Of a stretch of 64,000 nucleotides of DNA, positions 33,890 through 42,451 are shown piece after piece. Both the position numbers and the translations under genes were made by a program. The notes under the pieces were generated by a model. It was not told where the DNA came from. It searched no databases and saw only the letters and a program-made list of their open reading frames with translations. This DNA comes from Azospirillum picis (GTDB taxonomy: Bacteria > Pseudomonadota > Alphaproteobacteria > Azospirillales > Azospirillaceae), in the NCBI RefSeq assembly GCF_017876115.1, contig NZ_JAGINO010000027.1, positions 31,136-95,135 of the forward strand, read 5' to 3'. Positions within the stretch are counted from its first letter, which is position 1. Each line of letters begins with the position of its first letter.

Positions 33890-35755
33890 TCAGCCGCTGT
33901 CCACCCATCGGCGCCACATCGTCCGATAGGCTGCCTCGACGGACCGCGCGAAGCCCCGTGGGTCGCCCAGCGGCGAGCGCTCCAGCCGGTTCCGCATGCC
34001 GAGCCGGAGCGCGGAGAGCCGCGGCAAGTCCCGCGCCAGGGCCAGCGCCGCCGCGACGTAACGCGACTCGCTGTCTGCGACCAGATCGGCCAGCCCGCAG
34101 CGGGTCAGCAGGCTGGCGCCGACCCGCGCCACATGATGGCGCCCGGCCAACGTGACGACCGGCACGCCCATCTTCAACGCTTCGCAGGTCGTGGTGGTGC
34201 CGTTGTAGGGGAAGGGGTCGAGTGCGATGTCCACCCGGTCGTAGAGCCGTAGATGCTCCTCGGTCGACGGAACTTGGGCCTGGAGATCAAGGCGTTCGGC
34301 CGCCACCCCGTGCCGGGCGAAGCGCCTGAGATGGTTGTCGCGTGTCGGCCCGTCCGCGAAGGCCGCGCTCTTGAGGAGCAGCCGGGAAGAGGGCAAGGCG
34401 GTCAGGATCTCCGACCAGAGCCGCAGCACCGTCGGAGTCAACTTGGCGACGGTGTTGAAGGACCCAAAGGTGACGAACCCGTTCCGCTGCACCGGTGGAG
34501 GGGCGGGAGGAGCGAGGCCCCCCCCCACCGTGAAGGCGAGGAAGCCGTTCGGCAGGCGGACCAGCCGCTCGGCATGCCAGCCATCGGTCTCCCCCGGCGG
34601 GTCGGCAACGGCGTCGGTCAGCCGGTAGTCCATTGCCGGCATGCCGGTGCCATCGGGGTATCCGAGCCAAGTCACCTGGATCGGGGCTGGCTTGCGCGCG
34701 AAGAGCAGCAGGCGGCCGCCCGCCGTATGCGCGGCCAGATCGACCAGGATGTCGATCCGGTCCTGTTCGATCCGCCGCGCCGCTGCGTCCTCGTCCAGCC
34801 CGGTCAATGGATGCCATGCATCGGTAAGCCTTCGCATCCGCTCCGTTGTGCCGTCCTGCCGTCGCGAGGTTGGGTATCCGACGACTTCCACTGCCCCCCG
34901 GTCATGGTGGTGCAGCAGGGGTTCGATGAAGCCGGCGCAGGCGTGCTCGCAGAAATCCGGGGAGACGTAACCCACCCGCAGGCGCCTTTCCGCGGTCCGG
35001 TCATTGGCGAAGGGTGTGCAGCGCCCCAGTCCGCGCGCGTGCCGGTCGTTCCAGTGCGCGTGGGCGCGGGCGATGACCTCCGGTGGAACCAGCGGGGAAT
35101 AGTGGAGGGCGAGCAGCAGGTTGGAATGGAGGAGCGGCAGGGCGGGGTGCCGCTCCAGCCCGTCCTGGAGGACGGCAATCGCCTCGGTCACGCGGCCCTG
35201 GTCCTTCAGCGCCTCGCCCAGGTTGACGATCGGCTGCGGCAGGTCCGGCTGCAGCCGGATCGCGGTCCGGTAACTGAGAATGGCGAGACTGAGCTCGCCA
35301 CGGCGTCGCTGGGCATCGCCAAGGTTGCTGTAGGCGCCCGCCATCGCCGGATCGAGACGGACCGCCCGCTGGTAGGCCGCCATTGCCCCGCAGAGGTCGC
35401 CGTAGGCCGTCAGCATGTTGCCGGTGTTGAACCAGCCGTCGGCTTTACCGGGGTGCAGGGATAGCGCCACGCGCGCTGTCGCGATGGCCTCGGTGCAGTG
35501 CCCTTGCTCCTCCAGTGCGCAGGCGAAGTTGTTGCGCACCGCCGCGTCCTCCGGCCGGGCCGTGATAGCCCGTCGATAATGCGCGGCGGCTTCCTGCTGC
35601 CGCCTTGTGGCGCGCAGCAGGACGGCGAGGTTGTTGTTGGCATGCGGGTGGTCGGGGTGACGGGCCAGCAGCGCGCGATAGCCGGCCTCCGCCAGATCGA
35701 GCCGTCCGGCCTCGTGATGGGCTAGCGCGTCGGCAAACTCGTCATCGACAGTCAT
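33890..35755 (-). CDS. TPR - GT41 protein O-glycosyltransferase (OGT/SPINDLY-like)
   Basis: 621 residues from the ATG at 35755, overlapping the upstream stop as ATGA. TPR repeats fill residues 4-235 (NNNLAVLL, GWFNTGNML, AYSNLGDAQRRRGELSLAI, VNLGEALKDQGR). The GT41 catalytic region has RLRVGYVSPDFCEHAC (catalytic-region His), ILVDLAAHTAGGRL, IQVTWLGYPDGTG, FGSFNTVAKLTP with the conserved donor-binding Lys, and FPYNGTTTTCEALKMGVPVVTLAG. This family transfers a sugar from a nucleotide donor to Ser/Thr of cytosolic proteins. The NGTTTT variant, in place of NGHTT, resembles SPINDLY-type members, some of which use GDP-fucose. Last gene of a three-gene overlapping operon. Confidence 0.9.
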   Translation of the reverse strand: MTVDDEFADALAHHEAGRLDLAEAGYRALLARHPDHPHANNNLAVLLRATRRQQEAAAHYRRAITARPEDAAVRNNFACALEEQGHCTEAIATARVALSLHPGKADGWFNTGNMLTAYGDLCGAMAAYQRAVRLDPAMAGAYSNLGDAQRRRGELSLAILSYRTAIRLQPDLPQPIVNLGEALKDQGRVTEAIAVLQDGLERHPALPLLHSNLLLALHYSPLVPPEVIARAHAHWNDRHARGLGRCTPFANDRTAERRLRVGYVSPDFCEHACAGFIEPLLHHHDRGAVEVVGYPTSRRQDGTTERMRRLTDAWHPLTGLDEDAAARRIEQDRIDILVDLAAHTAGGRLLLFARKPAPIQVTWLGYPDGTGMPAMDYRLTDAVADPPGETDGWHAERLVRLPNGFLAFTVGGGLAPPAPPPVQRNGFVTFGSFNTVAKLTPTVLRLWSEILTALPSSRLLLKSAAFADGPTRDNHLRRFARHGVAAERLDLQAQVPSTEEHLRLYDRVDIALDPFPYNGTTTTCEALKMGVPVVTLAGRHHVARVGASLLTRCGLADLVADSESRYVAAALALARDLPRLSALRLGMRNRLERSPLGDPRGFARSVEAAYRTMWRRWVDSG

Positions 35756-37596
35756 CCGCGCAGCCCCGCCTCGTCGAGGATGGCGAGCAGCCGGGCGGCT
35801 GAACGTTCCCAAGTGAAGCGTTCCAGAAGACGCGCACGTGCGGATTTCGGCGCACCATTTCCCCTGATGATGGTTTTCAGGATGTCCGACGCTGCGTCCT
35901 CATCCGGTATCCACCAATCGAGGCTGTGGAAGGGCGGATAATATCCCCCGCCGCCCGGCAGTAAGGCCGGTCCGACCTTGGCCGGGATCATGTGAGCGTT
36001 CGTGTCGTCAAGGTAATCGACATAGGCGGAGTGCCGGGGGGCCACCAGCGTCAGACCCATCGCCCCGGCCTTGGACATGGGCAGGTCCCAGCCCTCTCCG
36101 TGCGACAGGCTCCAGTAATGCGTCGCCGCGCGGTACAGCCCGGTCATCCCGGCGTCATCCATCGCGCGGTCTATCAGGTTGATCGGCGCCGCCTGTGCCA
36201 GCCGCTTTCCAACGTCCGCCTCTGCCAGACGCAGCAGTTCACCAAGTGCGGCACGCATCGCCGCGTCGCCACCGCCCTTGCCCAACTTAAGGATCAGCAC
36301 CGCATCATCGGATGGAGCCGTGCTGCGCAGCCACACCCGCAACAGGCCGATTATGTTCTTGCGCGGGATGAAGTCGGAGATGTTGAGAAACCGGTGCCGG
36401 TAGCTCGACACGAGCCGCCCGTTCGGATCAACCAGCGTCGGGGCGGGGGCGTCTTCTCGTGTTGCGTCCTCGGGATCGACGCCGAGCGGGCAGACCCGCA
36501 GACGCTCGGCGGGAAACCCTTGCGCCTCCCAGGCGAGGCGGGAGGACTCAGTCGGTACGAGGACGAGATCGCTCAGCATGCTCTGGCGCTGCCAGGCCGG
36601 AGGGATCCGCGTTCCCTCGAACATGGAAAAGGTGACGGTGGCCAGACCCGGCACCGGTTCGGTCGCCAGCGGAATCAGGCAGTTCACCATGGCCCGCGCT
36701 GGCACCGGGCGGTCGAGGTCCTCCTCCGGCCAGGATTCCGGACCGAGGACGCCGATGGCTTGGAGCGGCACCCCGTCCCGCCGCAGCCTCTGGATCAAAC
36801 GGCGGCAGAAATGCCCGTAACCGCTGTGGCTGTTGAAGGCACCGCGCATCGCGAAGCCGCCGGTCCGCACCGGCTGCGGCCCGGCCGGTTCAGTGCGCGC
36901 CATTGCGGTGGCTGCGGCGTAGCGTCGGCAGCGTGCCAGACCGTCGCCGGCTCCGTACGCCTCGGGATCCACGCGCAGGGCGCGGGCAAGCACCTTGGCT
37001 GCCTCCTCCGGCCTTCCCAGCCGCAACAGGACCTCGCCGAGCTGGCGATGAGCAAGGGCACCGTCAGGAGTGTCGGCGATCGCCCGGCGGAAAGCGCCGT
37101 CGGCTTCGGCGAAGGCGCCGTTCAGCAGTGCGATCAGTCCAAGGTTCAGCCAGTCCAGGGCCGAGGGGCGCGCAAGGCGGACCGTACGGCGCAGAAGCCG
37201 AGCGGCGCGAGCGAGATCGCCCCGCTCCTTCACGACCGAACCCAGCCGGCCATGGGCGAACCCCAGATCAGGCGACAGGGCCAGCAGGTTTTGCAGGGAG
37301 CGCTCGGCCGCCGCCCAATCCTGGCGGTGCTGAAGAACGATGGCCAGATTGGTCAGCGCCGCGGCATGCCCCGGCTGAAGGCGGACGGCCTCGCGCAGCG
37401 GCTCGACCGCCGTGCCGTCCTCCCCTGCCGTGAACAGCGCCGCGCCGAGCAGGTTGAGGGCGTCCGCCATCTGGGCCGGAGTCTGCGACCCGGCCTGCAG
37501 CAGCGCCCGACACTCGGCGACAGCCTCGGCCAGCCGCCCGGCACGGTAATGCTCCTCGGCCTTCCCAATGCTAGGGTTCACGCCGTTCTCCCTCAT
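35752..37596 (-). CDS. TPR - GT4 glycosyltransferase
   Basis: 614 residues. TPR repeats occupy residues 8-210 (ALNLLGAALFTAGEDGTAVEPLREAVRLQPGHAAALTNLAIVL and others). A GT-B family 4 domain covers about 240-610: GAFNSHSGYGHFCRRLI, CPLGVDPE, HRFLNISDFIPRKNIIGLLRVW, and a donor-site SHGEGWDLPMSKAGAMGLTLVAPRHS. The start overlaps the end of the upstream TPR-GT9 gene by 26 bases and its stop overlaps the GT41 start by 4, so all three are translationally coupled. An in-frame GTG at 37581 is an alternative start. Confidence 0.88.
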   Translation of the reverse strand: MRENGVNPSIGKAEEHYRAGRLAEAVAECRALLQAGSQTPAQMADALNLLGAALFTAGEDGTAVEPLREAVRLQPGHAAALTNLAIVLQHRQDWAAAERSLQNLLALSPDLGFAHGRLGSVVKERGDLARAARLLRRTVRLARPSALDWLNLGLIALLNGAFAEADGAFRRAIADTPDGALAHRQLGEVLLRLGRPEEAAKVLARALRVDPEAYGAGDGLARCRRYAAATAMARTEPAGPQPVRTGGFAMRGAFNSHSGYGHFCRRLIQRLRRDGVPLQAIGVLGPESWPEEDLDRPVPARAMVNCLIPLATEPVPGLATVTFSMFEGTRIPPAWQRQSMLSDLVLVPTESSRLAWEAQGFPAERLRVCPLGVDPEDATREDAPAPTLVDPNGRLVSSYRHRFLNISDFIPRKNIIGLLRVWLRSTAPSDDAVLILKLGKGGGDAAMRAALGELLRLAEADVGKRLAQAAPINLIDRAMDDAGMTGLYRAATHYWSLSHGEGWDLPMSKAGAMGLTLVAPRHSAYVDYLDDTNAHMIPAKVGPALLPGGGGYYPPFHSLDWWIPDEDAASDILKTIIRGNGAPKSARARLLERFTWERSAARLLAILDEAGLRG

Positions 37597-39088
37597 GCCC
37601 GCCCGCCGCGATCAGCGCGCGCACCGCCTCGGCGATCCTTTCCATCGTCCCGTCCCAGTCGTTCCGCCTCGCCATCCGGAACAACCGGGTGGCGGGATAC
37701 CATGGCGTGCGGTCGGACAGGCGCATCCAGCGCCAATCGGCCAGCCAGGGCAGGGCCAGGAATACCGGCTTGCCCATAGCTCCCGCCAGATTGGCGACGA
37801 CGGAATCGCAAGCGACAACCAGATCCAGGCAGGCGACGATGGCGGCCGTGTCGACGAATCCCTCGGCCCCGCCGCGCCGTCCCGGAAGAGAGACGATCCC
37901 CATGCCCTCGCCCAGCCGGTCGAGCTGGTCGAGGCCGATCCCCTGTTGCACGCTGTAGAGCCGCAGGCCGGGAATGTGTGCCAGCGACTCGAAATGCTCC
38001 AAGGGGATTGACCGATTGTCGCCGTCCGCGCGCCATTGGATGCCGACCCGGAAGTCGCCGTGCCGGCCGCGCCCTGCGACTTCCTGTTCCCAGTGCGCCG
38101 TCCGTTCGGAATCAGGCCGGAGATAGGGCACGCCGCCCGGAATTGTCCGCAGCGTCGTGCCGCACCGGAAGGGCAGGCTCATCAGCGACACGCAGCAGTC
38201 GAATGCCGGCAGCGGCTCGCCCTGCGCGACCAGCACGTCGACGCCGGGAACACTGGCGAGAACCTGCTTCAGCGCAGGCTGGCATTCGAAGATAGTCCGC
38301 GCGCCGCGCGCCTTCAGCAGGCTCAGATAGCGGATGAACTGGAAACTGTCGCCGAGCCCCTGTTCGAAATGTACGAGGATCGTTTTCCCGGCGAGCGGTC
38401 CGCCGTCCCAGGCCGGCTTTCCAGGGAAGTTGCGGCTCCATTGCCAGACCGCCTGCCCGGTCCGCCATTCATATTCCCGTGCGCCCTCCTCGAACTCGCC
38501 GGCGGTCAGTTGGCAGATGCCGAGATTCTTGTGATGCTCGGGACGCGTCGGATCGATGCGGATGGCGTGGCGGAAGCTCTCCACCGCATCGGCCGGACGG
38601 CATTGGGCGAGCATCGAGCCGCCCAGGTTGTTGTTGGTGTCGGGGGAGTCCGGTTTCAGCAGGACCGCCAAGCGGTAAGCGATTTCGGCCTGTTCCGGCT
38701 CCTCCATGGCCATCAGCGCGTTGCCCAGCATGAAAGCGGCGTCCGGATGATCGGGCCGCAGACGAACCAGCCGGTGCAGCATCGGCAATGCCTTCCCGGT
38801 ACAACCCTGTTCCATCAACAGGCTGGCGAGGTGGAAAAGCGCATCGGGGTCTTCCGGGCGCAGCCGGAGCGCGGCCCGCAACGCCACCGAGGCGTTTGCG
38901 TTTTGGCCGAGCGTTCGCAGCGTCATTCCCAGGACGAACCAGGGGACAGGATGGTCAGGTCGCAATGCGGCGGCGCAGCGCAGACTGGACACGGCGTCGT
39001 GCAGCCGTTCGGCGTCAATGTGGCGCATGCCTTTGCTGAAGTGTTGGACGAAGGCATTCTCGACGATGGGAAAGACCGCTCCGGCCAT
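37571..39088 (-). CDS. TPR - GT9-like glycosyltransferase
   Basis: 505 residues from the ATG at 39088; the very long open frame further upstream is antisense to the next gene and has no family similarity. TPR repeats cover about residues 15-215. The GT9-like domain has ILVHFEQGLGDSFQFIRYLSLL, CCVSLMSLPF, VGIQWRADGDNRSI and the end signature TPWYPATRLFRM. The usual DTxxAHLAG motif reads DSVVANLAG, with Asn replacing His. It heads the operon ending in the GT41 gene and is divergent from the GT61 gene by about 54 bp. Confidence 0.87.
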   Translation of the reverse strand: MAGAVFPIVENAFVQHFSKGMRHIDAERLHDAVSSLRCAAALRPDHPVPWFVLGMTLRTLGQNANASVALRAALRLRPEDPDALFHLASLLMEQGCTGKALPMLHRLVRLRPDHPDAAFMLGNALMAMEEPEQAEIAYRLAVLLKPDSPDTNNNLGGSMLAQCRPADAVESFRHAIRIDPTRPEHHKNLGICQLTAGEFEEGAREYEWRTGQAVWQWSRNFPGKPAWDGGPLAGKTILVHFEQGLGDSFQFIRYLSLLKARGARTIFECQPALKQVLASVPGVDVLVAQGEPLPAFDCCVSLMSLPFRCGTTLRTIPGGVPYLRPDSERTAHWEQEVAGRGRHGDFRVGIQWRADGDNRSIPLEHFESLAHIPGLRLYSVQQGIGLDQLDRLGEGMGIVSLPGRRGGAEGFVDTAAIVACLDLVVACDSVVANLAGAMGKPVFLALPWLADWRWMRLSDRTPWYPATRLFRMARRNDWDGTMERIAEAVRALIAAGGHEGERREP

Positions 39089-39142
39089 GCGGGTTCCCCC
39101 ATGGGATGTCAATGCAGCTTGATGTAACCTGGGGCAGCAAGG

Positions 39143-41047
39143 GTGGTCAACCGGACGGCCCGCCCATTCCTGCCGCCGCTTCTCCTGATGCCGCATGCCC
39201 CACCCTCCACCAGCATGCGCCTTATCGAAGCGCTCGGCCTCGCGCTGACCCTCTATGAGACCGGTCGCGTGTCCGAAAGCGGGGAGATTTGCCGCGCCAT
39301 CTTGCGCAGCCTGCCCAACCAAGCCGAGGCGGCATGCCTTCTGGGGAGTGTGGAGGCGGCCCAGGGCCGCAAGGCCGAAGGGCTGCGGCGGTTCAAGGCA
39401 GCCATCGCGCTGAAACCCGATTTCCGGGACGCCTATCACAATGCGGCGCTGCTGGAACAGGAGCGGCCGGAGGATGCGGCGCGCCTTTACCGCCGGGTTC
39501 TCACCCTTGATCCGACCGATGGAACGGTTTGGTATGCGCTGGTCCTGCTGCATGGGAGGATGGGGGACGAGAAGGGCGCTCTGGCTGTGCTCCGCCACGG
39601 TATCCGTCGGGTGCCCGCAGATGGCCCGTTGCGCGACCTTCACGCCGCCGCTTGCGAGCGCGTTGCCATCCGCGCCTTGGAGCGGAGTGATCCGGACGGG
39701 ATGGCGGCGGCCTGCATGGAAGCACTCCGGGGATTGGCCGATGCGCCAAAGAGCGTCGTGCTGTACGAAGGGCTTGAGCGGCTCGTCCGTCTTGCCCTGC
39801 TGGCCGGGCGGACGGACCTTGCTGTGGAGCTGCTTGTCATCAAGGACCGCTACGATTTCCCCACCGTGCCCCCTTCGGCAATCGACCGATTCCCCCTGCG
39901 CCTGCTGGGATTTGCTGGTTGGTGTGCCGCCGCCGGCCTCCGCCACGAGTTGTGGACCCCGTCGACCCACTCCCTTTCCGCCGCCTTCTCCCTTGCACAG
40001 CCCGAGTGGCTGCGGGTGCATGTCGAGGGGCTGGCTCGGATGGGCACCGAGTCGGTCGGGGTTGCGCTCGATGCCGAGGTCGAGGTGGTGCAGGGATTCT
40101 ACGTCAAGGACAAGTACGAGAGTTTCGTTCTTTCGGGCCGCCGGACGATGCTGTGCGAAACCACTGCGACAGTGGTGAAGAACGGCTGCGTGCCGCTGGT
40201 CGGGGTGACGCCAGGGGCGATGGCAGCCGTCTTCCGTCTGCCTCGCTCCCTCTACCGGACGGTGGAGATCGACCAGCCCGTCCTGTTCCTGCCGTCCACC
40301 CCGAATTACTGGCATTTCCTGGTCGATGTCCTGCCGAGGTTGATGGTGCGCGACCGGGTGCCGGAAACCCGCGAGCTGCCGCTTCTGCTGTTCGACCTGC
40401 GCCGCTACCAACACGAGATGCTGGAGCTGGCCGGGATTCGTCCCGACCGCATCCTTGATGCGCGTGCACTGGTCGGGTCGGGCGTCATGCAGGTCCATTA
40501 CCGGCTGGCCCGCGCGGCGGTGCCGTCCGCCGTCGGCTACCCGGCAGCCTATCGCTGGCTGCGGGAACGGCTGTTGCCGCTCTGCCGGCCTAGCTCCCAG
40601 TCCGATGGCGGGCGGCGCCTCTACCTGTCCCGACGCGGCTCAGCCCCCAAGCACCGGATCGCCAACGACGAGGAGGTCGCGGCGCTGATTGCCAGATATG
40701 GTTTTAAGACTGTTCAGCCGGAGCAACTGGGAGTTCTCGAAACTATCGAGCGGATCGCTGCTGCCAAAATCGTAGTGGCTCCGATCGGCGCGGCCACGGC
40801 CAACCAAGTCTTCCTACCGCCGGGCGGCATTTGGATCCACCTTCACAACCCTGACTTCTTCCATCCGGAATCGCTATGGAACCCGCGGATGGGAACACAG
40901 GTCCCGATGCTTGGGCGGCTCCGTCATCTGGCCGGGCGCTTCACCGACGAGCCCGACGACCGTCCGGCCGACCTGCTGGCGCGGCTGGACATTCCGGTCC
41001 ACATCGACCTCGACGCACTCGGGCGGCTGATCAGGGAAGTCCTCTGA
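39143..41047 (+). CDS. TPR - GT61 (DUF563) glycosyltransferase
   Basis: 634 residues from the GTG at 39143; ATGs at 39188 and 39215 are equally reasonable starts, as the TPR begins after the second. TPR-like helices run from about residue 25 to 160. The GT61 domain (about 300-580) has TPNYWHFLVDVLPRLMVRD, LYLSRRGS, RIANDEEVAALIARYGF and VVAPIGAATANQVFLPPGG, the hallmark order of DUF563/EOGT-like enzymes. Eukaryotic members add xylose or GlcNAc to glycans or proteins. The donor here is unknown. It converges with the methyltransferase gene, with a 16-bp gap. Confidence 0.85.
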   Translation: MVNRTARPFLPPLLLMPHAPPSTSMRLIEALGLALTLYETGRVSESGEICRAILRSLPNQAEAACLLGSVEAAQGRKAEGLRRFKAAIALKPDFRDAYHNAALLEQERPEDAARLYRRVLTLDPTDGTVWYALVLLHGRMGDEKGALAVLRHGIRRVPADGPLRDLHAAACERVAIRALERSDPDGMAAACMEALRGLADAPKSVVLYEGLERLVRLALLAGRTDLAVELLVIKDRYDFPTVPPSAIDRFPLRLLGFAGWCAAAGLRHELWTPSTHSLSAAFSLAQPEWLRVHVEGLARMGTESVGVALDAEVEVVQGFYVKDKYESFVLSGRRTMLCETTATVVKNGCVPLVGVTPGAMAAVFRLPRSLYRTVEIDQPVLFLPSTPNYWHFLVDVLPRLMVRDRVPETRELPLLLFDLRRYQHEMLELAGIRPDRILDARALVGSGVMQVHYRLARAAVPSAVGYPAAYRWLRERLLPLCRPSSQSDGGRRLYLSRRGSAPKHRIANDEEVAALIARYGFKTVQPEQLGVLETIERIAAAKIVVAPIGAATANQVFLPPGGIWIHLHNPDFFHPESLWNPRMGTQVPMLGRLRHLAGRFTDEPDDRPADLLARLDIPVHIDLDALGRLIREVL

Positions 41048-41063
41048 ACGGCCGGCCAGCGCC

Positions 41064-42383
41064 TCAACCGGGCGAGGCAAGCCCCAGCAGCGCAGCATAA
41101 TCCGGGCGCTCGGCCCGTGCCGCGTCGTAGGTCTCTGCATCGACGACCCCGATCCGGGGCAGGGGAAACAGCAGCTTCGTACCAGCCATGATCGTCGCAC
41201 GCTCACGTTCCAGGAATTCCTGGCGGAAATGCCAGGGCAGCACCAGGTACCAGTCGGGCTTCAGCGCCCGCGATTCCGCCTCCGAGCGGATCGGGATGCC
41301 GGTACCGGGCGTGCTGGCTCCCACCTTGGCCGGGTTGCGGTCGGCGGCGCAGTCCACCAATGACCCGTCGATGCCGCACCATTGCAGCAGGACGTTGCCC
41401 TTGGTCGAGGCGCCGTAGACATGGATTCGCTCGCCGCTCGCCCGGATTTCGCGCAGCCGTCTGGTCAGTTCGTCCCGCAACGCCTCGGCCCGCGCCTGGA
41501 AGGCGTGATAGGGCCGCGCGCCGCCCAGGCCCATGCCGTGCTCCCGTGCCCGGAGCGCGTCGAGGAACGCCCGGTCCCCTGGCGTGCCGAGGCGGGTGTT
41601 TCCATCGTGGCAGACGAAGCAGCGGATGCTGCCGCCGTTCATGCCGTTGATTGCGGCTCGGAAGATCCGCAGCCCCGCCGCCGCCGCGATATGCTCCAGC
41701 ACCGCGAGGCTGTAATATTCGAGATGCTCGTGACAGATAGTGTCGAAAGCGTTCTGAAGCAGCATCAACGGAAGGTAGGACAGTTCCAGGATCCACACCC
41801 CGTCCGGTGCCAGCAGCCCGGCGACGGCGCGTGCCGCCATGACGGGATCTTTCAAGTCGTAGAACATGGCGACGGAGGTCACGGCGTCGAACCGCAGGCC
41901 GCCGAGGCCGGCCAGCGCGGCGTCCGAGGGAAAGAAGGAGGGCACGAGGGTTATCCCACCTTCCGCCATCGCCATGGCGGCGACGTCCGACGGATCAACG
42001 CCGAAGCGGGCCGAGCCCGCCGGAAAGTGCGACAGCAGGGTGCCGTCATTGCAGCCGATGTCGAGGACCGTCGGCGCCTCCACGCCGGCGAGTGCCATTG
42101 CCTCTTCGGCGATACCCGCGAGGTGGTCGCGCATGGTGGCGTTCAGGCCCGAGCGGTACCGATAGGCTTGGTACAGCCGTTCGGGCGGCACGCTTGCTGC
42201 GGTCTGCAACAGGCCGCAGCCTCCCTCGCACAAGACCAGCCGCATGGGCAACCCCGGATCCGGAGGGACCGGCGGGCCGGGCTTGGCGAAGCCCCCTTGC
42301 AGAACCTGAGGCCCGAGGTCGATGGCTGGGGTAAGGTTGGGCGACCCGCAGACCCGGCATGTCTGTCTTTGGCGATGGAGCAT
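41064..42383 (-). CDS. Sugar C-methyltransferase-like SAM enzyme
   Basis: 439 residues. The N-terminal zinc-type motif is CRVCGS with a second pair in LCEGGCGLLQT. The SAM-binding core is VLDIGCNDGTLLSHFP, followed by CHEHLEYYSLAVLE, the catalytic-region signature of NovU/TylCIII-type C-methyltransferases of NDP-sugars. A C-terminal Rossmann-like domain includes RIHVYGASTKGNVLLQWCG. It would add a methyl group to a nucleotide-linked deoxysugar for the island's glycan. It is divergent from the GT41 fusion gene. Confidence 0.88.
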   Translation of the reverse strand: MLHRQRQTCRVCGSPNLTPAIDLGPQVLQGGFAKPGPPVPPDPGLPMRLVLCEGGCGLLQTAASVPPERLYQAYRYRSGLNATMRDHLAGIAEEAMALAGVEAPTVLDIGCNDGTLLSHFPAGSARFGVDPSDVAAMAMAEGGITLVPSFFPSDAALAGLGGLRFDAVTSVAMFYDLKDPVMAARAVAGLLAPDGVWILELSYLPLMLLQNAFDTICHEHLEYYSLAVLEHIAAAAGLRIFRAAINGMNGGSIRCFVCHDGNTRLGTPGDRAFLDALRAREHGMGLGGARPYHAFQARAEALRDELTRRLREIRASGERIHVYGASTKGNVLLQWCGIDGSLVDCAADRNPAKVGASTPGTGIPIRSEAESRALKPDWYLVLPWHFRQEFLERERATIMAGTKLLFPLPRIGVVDAETYDAARAERPDYAALLGLASPG

Positions 42384-42451
42384 CTCGCGTTGATAACAGT
42401 ATGGACGCCTCTCTGTCGCAGGCCATGTTCAAACCCCGCGGGCGACATGCC

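Noticed and set aside
39089..40498. A 470-codon upstream extension of the TPR-GT9 gene at 37571
   Set aside because: It lies antisense to the GT61 gene and has no TPR or GT similarity; the ATG at 39088 fits the family start.
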